Shown here: piece by piece, positions 6,461 to 14,288 of the stretch
Layout of the letters: each line of letters opens with the position of its first letter
How positions within the stretch are numbered: the first letter of the stretch is position 1
NCBI GenBank assembly: GCA_934418125.1
Contig: CAKRWT010000035.1
Location: forward strand, 1 to 25,203
Origin: an uncultured Lachnospiraceae bacterium
Lineage (GTDB): Bacteria; Bacillota; Clostridia; Lachnospirales; Lachnospiraceae
Direction of reading: 5' to 3'
Length of the DNA stretch: 25,203 nucleotides
The notes under the pieces: generated by a model
Told to the model about the DNA's origin: nothing
Database searches by the model: none
The model's input: the letters and a program-made list of their open reading frames with translations, nothing else
Program-made: the position numbers and the translations under genes

Positions 6461-7426
6461 CTACCACTCGATAACTGCCGATGCCCAGGTAAGTCCTCCG
6501 CCAAAGCCTGCCAGGGCAATCTTCATACCCGGCTTTAACATGCCCTTCCGGTTCATCTCATCCAGCAGAATCGGTACACTCGCCGCAGAAATATTTCCAC
6601 AATGGTCTAAGCTTACCGGAAATTTATCCTCAGATACCTTCAACCGTTTTGCCACGGACTGGATAATCCGGATATTGGCCTGATGGAGTGCGAAATAGTC
6701 AATGTCTTCCATGGTCAGCCCCGCTTCTCTTACAACCTTCTGTAAGGAAGCCGGTACAGAAGTCACGGCAAACTTATACACTTCCTGTCCGTCCATGTGT
6801 ACATACTGCAATTCCTTAGAGGTTTCCACCAACGGATTGTTATTGGTTCTGTTTAAACCAGCCAGTACCATGCCCCGGCTGCCATCGGAACCCTGGTCAT
6901 AAGCCAGTAAACCGGTATTGTCATCTCTTCTGACAACTGCAGCCCCGGCACCATCACCAAACAGCACACAGGTAGAGCGGTCTGTCCAGTCCATAATCTT
7001 AGATAAGGTTTCGGCTCCCAGTATCAATGCCGTCCGGTATATTCCTGCCTGAATGTAGGCATTTGCAATATGCAGTGCAAACATAAAACCAGAACAGGCG
7101 GCATTTATGTCAAAGGCAACTGCTTTGTGTGCACCAATTGCCGCCTGTACCTGGCAGGCACAGGATGGCGTAATATAATCTGGGGATACCGTTCCCAGAA
7201 TAATCAAATCAATCTCTTCTGCAGTTACCCCGGCGTTTTCCAGAGCCTTCTTGGCCGCTTCCACGGACATGTCTGCCGTAGTCTCCTCTTTTACCAGATG
7301 TCTTTCCCGGATGCCGGTCCGACTGCTGATCCATTCATCCGACGTATCCATAATCTGTGCCAAATCATCATTTGTTACAATTTGTTCCGGCAAATAACTT
7401 CCGGTTCCTATGATTCTTGTTTTCAT
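6461..7426 (-). CDS. fabH: Beta-ketoacyl-ACP synthase III (FabH)
   Basis: A 321-residue condensing enzyme that starts fatty acid synthesis by joining acetyl-CoA (or branched acyl-CoA) to malonyl-ACP. The catalytic triad is visible: Cys111 in NAACSG, His248 in ALHQAN and Asn278 in HCGNIS. The C-terminal GFGGGLTWAS is typical, and the length is standard. AGGATAGAGAG precedes the ATG. It is the last gene of the fatty acid cluster, 60 bases after the FabK-like gene and before a terminator, whereas fabH leads the cluster in many Firmicutes. Confidence 0.97.
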   Translation of the reverse strand: MKTRIIGTGSYLPEQIVTNDDLAQIMDTSDEWISSRTGIRERHLVKEETTADMSVEAAKKALENAGVTAEEIDLIILGTVSPDYITPSCACQVQAAIGAHKAVAFDINAACSGFMFALHIANAYIQAGIYRTALILGAETLSKIMDWTDRSTCVLFGDGAGAAVVRRDDNTGLLAYDQGSDGSRGMVLAGLNRTNNNPLVETSKELQYVHMDGQEVYKFAVTSVPASLQKVVREAGLTMEDIDYFALHQANIRIIQSVAKRLKVSEDKFPVSLDHCGNISAASVPILLDEMNRKGMLKPGMKIALAGFGGGLTWASAVIEW

Positions 7427-7486
7427 CTCTCTATCCTAACCCACTCTGTTTTCCCATATCATACCTTCGGATATCAGCCAGGTATC

Positions 7487-8545
7487 TTATGGTCTGAATT
7501 CTTTCATAATACTGCTTACATGTTCCAGTCTGGTCGCACGATAAGCATTTGTTCCGCAAAAGAGCAGCGCATCATCTACCTTTCCGGTAACTGCATTGAT
7601 TAACGCATCCGTAATACAGTATGGTGTTTGTGTCGGGTTGCAGGTGCTGACACATAAATGACACCTGCCATGAGGAATCTGACCTTCCTTTGCCCGCTTC
7701 ATAAAGGGATTTAAAATTGCCCTTCCCGGCATTCCCACCGGACTCTGTACTATGACAATATCTTCTTTTCTGGCATCCAGATAGCTTTGCTTATAGGCCA
7801 TATCCGCATCACACTCATTCGTTGTGACGAACCGGGTTGCCATCTGGACTCCGGCAGCTCCCATTTCCATATAATGCTCCATATCTTCTCTGGTATAGAT
7901 GCCGCCCGCCATAACCACCGGTATCTGCCTGTCGTGTTCTGCTGCAACCTCATTGACATGGGCAATAATTGACTGCACTTCCCCGTCATAATGAAGTCCC
8001 TCTATATCCTCTAATTGCTCCTTATGAAATCCCAGATGCCCACCTGCTAACGGTCCCTCTATCACAACCACATCCGGCAGCCTGCTGTATTTCTTCCACC
8101 AGTAGCGCATAATGACCTTGGCTGATTTCACACTGGATACAATAGGTGCCAGCTTCGTCCGGGCATTTCCAACGATTCTTGGTAACTCCATAGGCAGTCC
8201 CGCCCCGGAAATAATCAAATCAATGCCTGCTGCCACTGCGGCTTTCACGTACTCTTCGTATTTTCTGGTGGCAACCATAATATTGACCCCCAGAATACCA
8301 CCTCTGGCAATTTCCCTGGCCTTACGGATTTCCAATCCGATAGCCCGCAGGTTTGCCCCAATGGGGTCTACATCAAAATCCGGCTCCCGGTAACCTATCT
8401 GCGCGGTTGAAATAATACCAATTCCGCCCTCCGCTGCGACTGCACCCGCCAGGGAAGAAAGACTGATACCCACTCCCATACCGCCTTGAATTACCGGCAC
8501 TCTGGCAATCAGTTCTCCGATTTGTAAGGGTTTTACTGTTCCCAT
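7487..8545 (-). CDS. FabK/nitronate monooxygenase-like flavoprotein
   Basis: A 352-residue FMN TIM-barrel protein of the 2-nitropropane dioxygenase/FabK superfamily. It has PVIQGGMGVGIS (17-28), the GG-H motif AGGH (167-170) whose His matches the catalytic His144 of FabK, and the phosphate-binding MAGGIYTRED (212-221) followed by GAAGVQMATRF (229-239). It is longer than the FabK at 12084-13007 and carries a C-terminal cysteine set, C295-x2-C298-x3-C302-x7-C310, suggesting a metal or Fe-S site. It sits between fabZ (5 bases away) and fabH and must be co-expressed with fatty acid synthesis. It could be a second enoyl reductase, a nitronate-detoxifying enzyme or a flavin enzyme with an unknown acyl substrate; I cannot decide. 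Confidence 0.8.
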   Translation of the reverse strand: MGTVKPLQIGELIARVPVIQGGMGVGISLSSLAGAVAAEGGIGIISTAQIGYREPDFDVDPIGANLRAIGLEIRKAREIARGGILGVNIMVATRKYEEYVKAAVAAGIDLIISGAGLPMELPRIVGNARTKLAPIVSSVKSAKVIMRYWWKKYSRLPDVVVIEGPLAGGHLGFHKEQLEDIEGLHYDGEVQSIIAHVNEVAAEHDRQIPVVMAGGIYTREDMEHYMEMGAAGVQMATRFVTTNECDADMAYKQSYLDARKEDIVIVQSPVGMPGRAILNPFMKRAKEGQIPHGRCHLCVSTCNPTQTPYCITDALINAVTGKVDDALLFCGTNAYRATRLEHVSSIMKEFRP

Positions 8546-8550
8546 TCTTT

Positions 8551-8979
8551 CTATCCTATTGCAAAGGTAAGCTCTGCCTGTGTAACCAGTTTTCCGTCCA
8601 CATAAGCTTTCCCGCTTCCCACTCCAATAGGTCCTTTCACCTTTATAATCTCTACTTCCAGCATCAGTACATCACCGGGCACTACTTTTCCTTTAAATTT
8701 CACATTGTTTAGCGCTGCAAAATAAGCTGTCTTTCCTTGAAAATCAGGCTGCTTTAAAATAGCTACTGCCCCTGCCTGCGCCATTGCCTCCACAATCAGC
8801 ACACCGGGCATAACCGGTTCCTGTGGAAAATGTCCTGCAAAAAACGGTTCGTTGTAGGAAACACATTTTTTTGCCACCACTCTTTTTCCTTCCTCCAGCT
8901 CTTCAATCGTATCAATCAGCATAAAAGGCTGTCTGTGAGGAATTACTTCCATAATTTCTTTTGCTGTCATAACTGCCAT
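8551..8979 (-). CDS. fabZ: 3-hydroxyacyl-ACP dehydratase (FabZ)
   Basis: A 142-residue hot-dog fold enzyme that removes water from 3-hydroxyacyl-ACP to give trans-2-enoyl-ACP. The opening IPHRQPFMLID and the active-site segment FAGHFPQEPVMPGVLIVEAMAQ are unmistakable, with catalytic His50 and Glu64. AAGGAA precedes the ATG. It follows fabF by only 16 bases; in many Firmicutes an accB gene lies at this point and accC, accD and accA follow, but none is found here. No second dehydratase or isomerase gene (fabN, fabM) is present in the window. Confidence 0.97.
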   Translation of the reverse strand: MAVMTAKEIMEVIPHRQPFMLIDTIEELEEGKRVVAKKCVSYNEPFFAGHFPQEPVMPGVLIVEAMAQAGAVAILKQPDFQGKTAYFAALNNVKFKGKVVPGDVLMLEVEIIKVKGPIGVGSGKAYVDGKLVTQAELTFAIG

Positions 8980-8995
8980 AATCGGTTCCTTCTTT

Positions 8996-10231
8996 CTACT
9001 CGTGGTATTTCTTTACCAGAATACTTGCATTGTGTCCGCCAAATCCTAAAGAATTGGATAATGCGTACTCAAACTCCCCGGTATAAGACTCCTTACAGTA
9101 GTTTAAATCACATTCTTCGTCCGGAATCTGATAGCCAACAGTCTGATGAATATAACCTTCCTGTAATTCCTTTACACAGGTTACAAACTCAATGGCACCG
9201 GCAGCTCCCAACAGATGTCCTACCATAGATTTGGTGGAATTAATCTTAATATCCTTTGCATGCTCTCCAAATGCCAGTTTAATCGCCCTTGTCTCGAACA
9301 AATCATTGTGATGGGTACTGGTTCCATGAGCATTAATGTAAGTAACATCTTCCAGCGAAATACCGGCATCCTTTACCGCATACTCCATTGCCTTAGCCGC
9401 ACCGGAGCCATCCTCTGCCGGGGAGGTAATGTGAAAAGCATCGGAGGAACAACCATAACCTGCTACCTCGGCATATATCTTAGCCCCTCTTGCCTTCGCA
9501 TGTTCCAATTCTTCTAATACTACTATAGCAGAACCTTCCCCCATTACAAAACCACTTCTTTCTTTATCAAAAGGAATGGAACATCTGGCTGGGTCCTCCG
9601 ACGAAGTCAGGGCTGTCAGGGCAGAAAATCCTGCAATGCCGATAGGGCAGATACTACCCTCTGTACCACCGGCAATCATCACTTCCGCATCACCATACTG
9701 AATGGTACGAAATGCCTCTCCAATGGAATTGGTTCCTGTTGCGCAGGCGGTCACCACGTTAATGCTCTTTCCTTTTAATCCAAACTGAATAGATACATTG
9801 CCTGCTGCCATATTGGAAATGGTCAGTGGTACGAACAAAGGCTCTACTCTGGCAGGTCCTTTTTCTACCAGTCTGGTATGGGAACGCTCCATTGCCTGTA
9901 AAGAGCCTGTTCCGGAGCCCACGGCAACACCAACCCGGAAAGGGTCTTCCTTCTCCATATCCAGTCCTGCATCTTCCATAGCTTCCTTCGTTGCTGCTAC
10001 TGCATACTGGGAAAACAGCTCCATGCGCTTTGCCGCCTTAAAATCCATGTAATTTTTTCCTTCAAAGCCCTTCACTTCAGCTGCCAGCTTACATTTATAC
10101 TCTGATGCATCGAATTTCGTAATTTCACCAAATCCGGTCTTTCCTTCTCTGACTGCATTCCAGAATTCTTCTACACTTAATCCGATGGGTGTGATGGCAC
10201 CCATACCTGTTACTACCACTCGTCTGCTCAT
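8996..10231 (-). CDS. fabF: Beta-ketoacyl-ACP synthase II (FabF)
   Basis: A 411-residue elongation condensing enzyme. The Cys-His-His triad is Cys163 (TACATGTN), His302 (NAHGTST) and His339 (MVGHLLGAAG), at almost the same positions as in E. coli FabF. The N-terminus MSRRVVVTGMGAITPIG and the C-terminal NSLGFGGHNAS are diagnostic. It extends acyl-ACP by two carbons with loss of CO2 from malonyl-ACP. The start lies 27 bases after fabG; an AGGAGG is present but about 16 bases from the ATG, further than usual, so translation may be partly coupled to fabG. Confidence 0.97.
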   Translation of the reverse strand: MSRRVVVTGMGAITPIGLSVEEFWNAVREGKTGFGEITKFDASEYKCKLAAEVKGFEGKNYMDFKAAKRMELFSQYAVAATKEAMEDAGLDMEKEDPFRVGVAVGSGTGSLQAMERSHTRLVEKGPARVEPLFVPLTISNMAAGNVSIQFGLKGKSINVVTACATGTNSIGEAFRTIQYGDAEVMIAGGTEGSICPIGIAGFSALTALTSSEDPARCSIPFDKERSGFVMGEGSAIVVLEELEHAKARGAKIYAEVAGYGCSSDAFHITSPAEDGSGAAKAMEYAVKDAGISLEDVTYINAHGTSTHHNDLFETRAIKLAFGEHAKDIKINSTKSMVGHLLGAAGAIEFVTCVKELQEGYIHQTVGYQIPDEECDLNYCKESYTGEFEYALSNSLGFGGHNASILVKKYHE

Positions 10232-10258
10232 ATCTCTGTCTGTCCTGCCTCCTGTTTT

Positions 10259-10999
10259 CTAAATTGCCATACCGCCATCTACCGAAATAACCTGACCGGT
10301 AATATAAGATGCCCGGTCACTTGCCAGAAATGCTACCATTTCTGCAATATCCCTTGGCGTTCCCACTCTTTTTAAAGGAATCTGTGCAAGGGTCGCCTCT
10401 CTGGCTGTCTCTGTCATCGCCTGCGTCATGTCCGTATCAATATATCCCGGTGCCACTGCATTTACCGTAATGTTTCTGGCTGCCAGCTCCCTTGCCACTG
10501 ACTTGGTTAAGCCAATTACCCCGGCTTTGGATGCCGCATAGTTTGCCTGTCCTGCATTTCCCAGCACCCCGGAAACAGAAGACAGATTGATAATTCTGCC
10601 TGCCCTTTGTTTTAAGAAAGGACGATACATGTGTTTGATGGTATTAAAAGTTCCCTTCAGATTAGTGTCCATTACCGCATCAAAATCTTCCTCCGACATC
10701 TTAATCACCAGATTATCTTTCGTAATGCCTGCATTATTAACCAGAATATCAATATGTCCAAAGGCAGCCAGCATATCGGTAATCATTTGACCGCAGGCTT
10801 CATAATCTGCCACGCTGCACTGTATAGCTGCGGCTTTCCTGCCCAGCTGCTCTATCTGCTTTACCACTTCCTGTGCCTTTTCCCGTGAGCCATGATAATT
10901 TACAATCACATCCGCTCCATATTCTGCCAGGGTAAGCGCTATCTCACGCCCGATTCCACGACCTGCCCCTGTGACAAGTGCTACTTTTCCTTCCAGCAT
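10259..10999 (-). CDS. fabG: 3-oxoacyl-ACP reductase (FabG)
   Basis: A 246-residue short-chain dehydrogenase that reduces 3-oxoacyl-ACP with NADPH. The cofactor motif TGAGRGIG lies at 10-17, the NNAG motif at 88-91, Asn113, and the catalytic Ser141, Tyr154 and Lys158 (YAASK). The C-terminus [10 protein letters not shown] is typical for FabG. AGGAG lies before the ATG. It sits between fabD (21 bases) and fabF, as in most Firmicute fatty acid operons. Confidence 0.97.
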   Translation of the reverse strand: MLEGKVALVTGAGRGIGREIALTLAEYGADVIVNYHGSREKAQEVVKQIEQLGRKAAAIQCSVADYEACGQMITDMLAAFGHIDILVNNAGITKDNLVIKMSEEDFDAVMDTNLKGTFNTIKHMYRPFLKQRAGRIINLSSVSGVLGNAGQANYAASKAGVIGLTKSVARELAARNITVNAVAPGYIDTDMTQAMTETAREATLAQIPLKRVGTPRDIAEMVAFLASDRASYITGQVISVDGGMAI

Positions 11000-11020
11000 T
11001 CCGTTCTCCTTTCCCCATTT

Positions 11021-11941
11021 CTAGCCGATAAGTTCTTCTAATTTTGTCAGGTCTTCTATCTTTTCCACATTATAGACTTTCATTTCCCTGTTGATTTTCC
11101 GCATAAATCCGGATAAGGTTTTACCCGGTCCAATCTCTACAAAGGTGTCCACGCCATCTGCTATCATACGCTCTATGGTCTGCTGCCATCTGACAGAAGA
11201 CGATACCTGCTTCTCCAATAAGCCCTTTACTGTCTCTTTGTCTGTCACATAATCTGCCGTCACATTGGCGATATAAGGAACCTGGATTTCTCCAATGGTT
11301 ACCTGCTCTAACTCCTTTGCCAGCTTCTCACCAGCTCCCGCCAGTAAAGGAGAGTGGAAGGGTCCGCTGACCTTTAAGGTAACACATCTCTTTGCCCCTG
11401 CTTCTGTCAATTTCTCTACCGCACTGTTTATGGCATCTTCTTCTCCGGTAATTACAATCTGTCCGGGGCAGTTATAATTTGCCACACTTACCATACCCGG
11501 TGTTTCTTCACATATCTTTTCGATGACTGCTGTATCCAGTCCCAGAACGGCTACCATGGCACCTCCATGAGGCACCGCCTCCTGCATATAGATACCACGC
11601 ATACGTACTACCCGGAATACGTCTTCTGGTCCCATGACTCCGCTTGCCACCAGTGCTCCATATTCTCCCAGACTTAAGCCCGCGGTCACATCCGGTTTTA
11701 AGCCTTTTTCTTCCACTGCCTTTAGCATGGCAACCTCGGTTGCCAGCATAGCAATCTGTGTGTATTCCGTAATATGAATCTGCTCATTTTCGTTAAAACA
11801 AAGTGCCTCTACATCTAACCCACTGGCTTTGCCGGCAAGCTCATACATCTGTCTGGAAACCGGAATGGTTTCATAGAAATCTTTACCCATTCCCACATAC
11901 TGTGCTCCCTGTCCGGGAAACATAAATGCTATTTTACCCAT
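11021..11941 (-). CDS. fabD: Malonyl-CoA:ACP transacylase (FabD)
   Basis: A 306-residue acyltransferase that moves malonyl from CoA to ACP. The conserved FPGQGAQ is at 8-14, nucleophile Ser90 in GLSLGEY, Arg115 in the VRMRG segment, and catalytic His196 in GPFHSPLL. GAGG precedes the ATG with good spacing. It is the first gene after a 142-base gap that holds a hairpin and a second copy of the cluster's operator, so this part of the operon may have its own control point. Confidence 0.96.
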   Translation of the reverse strand: MGKIAFMFPGQGAQYVGMGKDFYETIPVSRQMYELAGKASGLDVEALCFNENEQIHITEYTQIAMLATEVAMLKAVEEKGLKPDVTAGLSLGEYGALVASGVMGPEDVFRVVRMRGIYMQEAVPHGGAMVAVLGLDTAVIEKICEETPGMVSVANYNCPGQIVITGEEDAINSAVEKLTEAGAKRCVTLKVSGPFHSPLLAGAGEKLAKELEQVTIGEIQVPYIANVTADYVTDKETVKGLLEKQVSSSVRWQQTIERMIADGVDTFVEIGPGKTLSGFMRKINREMKVYNVEKIEDLTKLEELIG

Positions 11942-12006
11942 GGTCTACCTCTTCTCTTTCCTTTTATGTAATCCGTTTCCTGTTCGTAATTTAGGCATTA
12001 AAATAT

Positions 12007-12019
12007 TTTGACTATCAAA
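12007..12019. promoter_or_regulatory. FabT-like operator upstream of fabD
   Basis: TTTGA-CTA-TCAAA is a perfect 5-3-5 palindrome. The surrounding 30 bases match the region around the acpP operator at 26 of 30 positions, including the following TATTTTAATG on the minus strand. It lies 66-78 bases upstream of the fabD start. MarR-family FabT repressors of streptococci and enterococci bind sites of this form. A matching promoter is unclear: TTGATA inside the site could act as a -35 with a poor -10 near 11988-11995. Confidence 0.6.
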
Positions 12020-12037
12020 GTATCGGTTTTAAGAGAA

Positions 12038-12059
12038 GGGAGTTCTTACTGGAACTCCC
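12038..12059 (-). terminator. Hairpin between fabK and fabD
   Basis: GGGAGTTC (12038-12045) pairs perfectly with GAACTCCC (12052-12059) around a six-base loop. On the minus strand TTCTCTT follows, a weak U-rich tail. It could partly end the acpP-fabK transcript or mark an RNA processing site that sets the acpP/fabK to fabD ratio. Its coding-strand position is before fabD and its operator. Confidence 0.5.
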
Positions 12060-12083
12060 ATATGTTACTGCTATAAGATTGTT

Positions 12084-13007
12084 CTATCTTTTAAGTAATT
12101 TTTCTGCCTGCGTCATCACATCTTCAATGATTTCCGCACAGCTCTGCTCTTTATTAACCATACCTGCAATCTGACCTGCCATCAGGGTGCCGTCGACTAC
12201 ATCGCCATCGACTACCGCCTTTCTGAGAGAACCTAATGTCATCTTCTCCAGTTCTTCCAGCGTTGCCCCTTCCTTTTCCATCTTCAGATATTCTCTGGTC
12301 ATCTTATTACGAATACAGCGAACCGGATGTCCTGTGGAACGTCCTGTTACTTCTGAGTCAATATCCTTTGCACCGATTATCTTCTGCTTATAATTTTCAT
12401 GTACGATACATTCTTTGGCAACCACAAACCGGGTTCCCATCTGTACCGCTTCTGCTCCCAGCATCATAGCTGCTGCAAACCCTCTGCCATCGGCAATACC
12501 ACCGGCTGCAATAACCGGAATCGTTACAGCATCTACTACCTGTGGAACCAGAGTCATTGTCGTTGCGGCACCAATATGTCCACCGGACTCCGTTCCTTCT
12601 GCAACTACTGCATCTGCTCCTGCACGCTCCATCATTTTGGCAAGTCCCACACTGGCAACTACCGGAATGACCTTAATGTCAGCTTCCTTCCACATTTGCA
12701 TATACTTGCCGGGATTCCCTGCTCCTGTGGTTACAACCTTAACGCCTTCTTCCACAATGACTTTGGCAATTTCGTCTGCCTCAGGATTCATCAGCATCAG
12801 GTTTACGCCAAAAGGTTTGTCTGTCAGCTCTTTTACTTTCTGAATCTGCTCTCTTACGAAAGCTGCCGGTGCACCGCCTGCACCGATGATGCCCAGACCG
12901 CCGGCTTCGGAAACAGCCGCTGCCAAATGATACTCAGCTACCCAGGCCATACCTCCCTGAATAATCGGATACCTGATTCCCAGAAGTTCTGTAATCTTCG
13001 TTTTCAT
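12084..13007 (-). CDS. fabK: Enoyl-ACP reductase II (FabK)
   Basis: A 307-residue FMN-dependent enzyme that reduces trans-2-enoyl-ACP in the last step of each elongation round. It has IIQGGMAWVAEYHLAAAV (15-32), catalytic His144 in ESGGHIG, and AAGGIADGRG (167-176) plus GAEAVQMGTRF (184-194) for FMN phosphate. FabK replaces FabI in many Clostridia and streptococci. It follows acpP by 35 bases; TGAGG lies about 12 bases from the ATG. A distant paralogue lies at 7487-8545. Confidence 0.95.
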   Translation of the reverse strand: MKTKITELLGIRYPIIQGGMAWVAEYHLAAAVSEAGGLGIIGAGGAPAAFVREQIQKVKELTDKPFGVNLMLMNPEADEIAKVIVEEGVKVVTTGAGNPGKYMQMWKEADIKVIPVVASVGLAKMMERAGADAVVAEGTESGGHIGAATTMTLVPQVVDAVTIPVIAAGGIADGRGFAAAMMLGAEAVQMGTRFVVAKECIVHENYKQKIIGAKDIDSEVTGRSTGHPVRCIRNKMTREYLKMEKEGATLEELEKMTLGSLRKAVVDGDVVDGTLMAGQIAGMVNKEQSCAEIIEDVMTQAEKLLKR

Positions 13008-13042
13008 CTATTCTATAACCTCAACTATGCAGCTGACGCTTC

Positions 13043-13276
13043 TTACGCCTCTACACCTTTGCTTTTCATATACTCTACTACAGCACCAACGGTTGTAATC
13101 TGCTCTAAATCTTCAGAAGGAATCTCAACACCATACTCTTCCTCGAAAGCCATTACTAATTCAAATAAATCTAAGGAATCTGCTCCTAAATCATCTTTGA
13201 AAGAAGAATCCTCTGTGATTTCTACTCCATCTAAATTTAACTGTTCCTGAATAATCTGAATAACTCTTTCTAACAT
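13043..13276 (-). CDS. acpP: Acyl carrier protein (AcpP)
   Basis: A 77-residue acidic protein with the phosphopantetheine attachment motif [12 protein letters not shown]; Ser34 carries the prosthetic group after modification by AcpS. Length and charge are typical. AAGGAGAT precedes the ATG. It is the first gene of the fatty acid cluster, behind two TTGACA promoters and an operator that overlaps the start site of transcription, so control of the cluster most likely acts here. Confidence 0.97.
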   Translation of the reverse strand: MLERVIQIIQEQLNLDGVEITEDSSFKDDLGADSLDLFELVMAFEEEYGVEIPSEDLEQITTVGAVVEYMKSKGVEA

Positions 13277-13306
13277 TTTCTTATCTCCTTTTCGTCATTA
13301 AAATAG

Positions 13307-13319
13307 TTTGACATTCAAA
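13307..13319. promoter_or_regulatory. FabT-like operator upstream of acpP
   Basis: TTTGA-CAT-TCAAA is a perfect 5-3-5 palindrome that touches the -10 hexamer of promoter P1 and covers its expected transcription start (about 13312). Its form matches FabT sites known from lactic acid bacteria. No fabT or other MarR gene is present in the window, so the regulator would be encoded elsewhere. Confidence 0.68.
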
Positions 13320-13347
13320 GTATATTATCTGCCCCTGTATTTGTCAA
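13319..13347 (-). promoter_or_regulatory. acpP promoter P1
   Basis: On the minus strand TTGACA (13342-13347), exactly 17 bases, then TATACT (13319-13324): a perfect -35 and five of six -10 bases. The start of transcription would lie within the operator at 13307-13319, about 36 bases before the acpP ATG. Confidence 0.8.
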
Positions 13348-13352
13348 TCTTA

Positions 13353-13380
13353 ATTTTACGTGTTTTAGCTGTTTTGTCAA
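13353..13380 (-). promoter_or_regulatory. Second upstream promoter P2 of acpP
   Basis: TTGACA (13375-13380), 16 bases, TAAAAT (13353-13358) on the minus strand. It lies 33 bases upstream of P1 and its start would fall inside P1, so its transcripts would cross the operator. It begins about 30 bases after the end of rsmI. Confidence 0.5.
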
Positions 13381-13410
13381 CAGATAACATAAGCAAGTCC
13401 TTATTTTCCC

Positions 13411-14265
13411 CTATTCTCCATACCGGATGGATAACAAATACTGATAAATTTCCCTCTTCGGCACGCCACGGTCCTTTGCTACCTGCTTCATGGCTGCCTT
13501 TTCATCCATTCCCTCCTTTTCATAATATGCCATGTGCTCTTCGATTGTCATACTCTGCCAGGATGCCTGTTTTTCTTCCTTTTTCTGCTGCAGGCTCTTT
13601 CCTTCCAGCACCAGCACATACTCTCCTCTTGGTTCCTCTGTCTCATAATAGGCTAAAATCTCCTGAAGTGTTGTGGGCTGCACCGTTTCAAACCGCTTGG
13701 TAAGCTCTCTGCAGAGGGTAATTCTCCTGTCCCCCAACGCTTCATATAATTCCTTCAGGGTTTTTACGAGATGATGGGGTGCCTCGTACAGTATCATCGT
13801 TCTGGATTCTTGCTTCAATTCCTCCAGAATCTCTGTCCGTTCCTTCTTATCTGCCGGTAAAAAGGCTTCAAAACAAAATCTTCTTGTACTAAGCCCGGAT
13901 AAGGTCAGTGCCGTAATACAGGCAGCCGGTCCCGGCAGGGATGTAACCGTAATTCCTGCTTCATGGCATTTCGCTACCAGCACCTCACCGGGGTCAGAAA
14001 TCGCCGGTGTCCCGGCATCCGTAATCAGTGCCACATCTTTGCCCTGCTGCATCTGAGCTATCAGATAGTCTGCTTTTTCTACTTTATTATATTCATGGTA
14101 ACTTGTCATAGAAGTCTTAATAGCAAAATGATTCAAAAGTTTGATACTGTTGCGGGTATCCTCTGCCGCAATCATATCCACATTCCGCAAGGTTTCCACA
14201 ACTCTCGGTGTCATATCCCCCAGGTTTCCAATCGGGGTCGCACACAAATATAACATTCCAGACAT
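13411..14265 (-). CDS. rsmI: 16S rRNA 2'-O-methyltransferase RsmI
   Basis: A 284-residue enzyme that methylates the ribose of C1402 in 16S rRNA using S-adenosylmethionine. The tetrapyrrole-methylase-type fold shows ATPIGNLGDMTPR (9-21), AEDTRN (34-39), the glycine-rich ITDAGTPAISDPG (80-92) and SLPGPAA (108-114). The C-terminal 60 residues, rich in Lys/Glu, resemble the extension of the Bacillus protein (YabC/YraL). It is 23 bases after the methyltransferase gene and is the last member of the yaa/yab block. No clear terminator separates it from acpP. Confidence 0.95.
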   Translation of the reverse strand: MSGMLYLCATPIGNLGDMTPRVVETLRNVDMIAAEDTRNSIKLLNHFAIKTSMTSYHEYNKVEKADYLIAQMQQGKDVALITDAGTPAISDPGEVLVAKCHEAGITVTSLPGPAACITALTLSGLSTRRFCFEAFLPADKKERTEILEELKQESRTMILYEAPHHLVKTLKELYEALGDRRITLCRELTKRFETVQPTTLQEILAYYETEEPRGEYVLVLEGKSLQQKKEEKQASWQSMTIEEHMAYYEKEGMDEKAAMKQVAKDRGVPKREIYQYLLSIRYGE

Positions 14266-14288
14266 GTCCTGTTCCTCTCTATCCTTTT

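Noticed and set aside
12399..13250. A 283-codon open frame on the plus strand
   Set aside because: It lies opposite fabK and acpP, both with full motifs, and its translation is Cys/His/Ser-rich without recognisable domains; it is a shadow frame.
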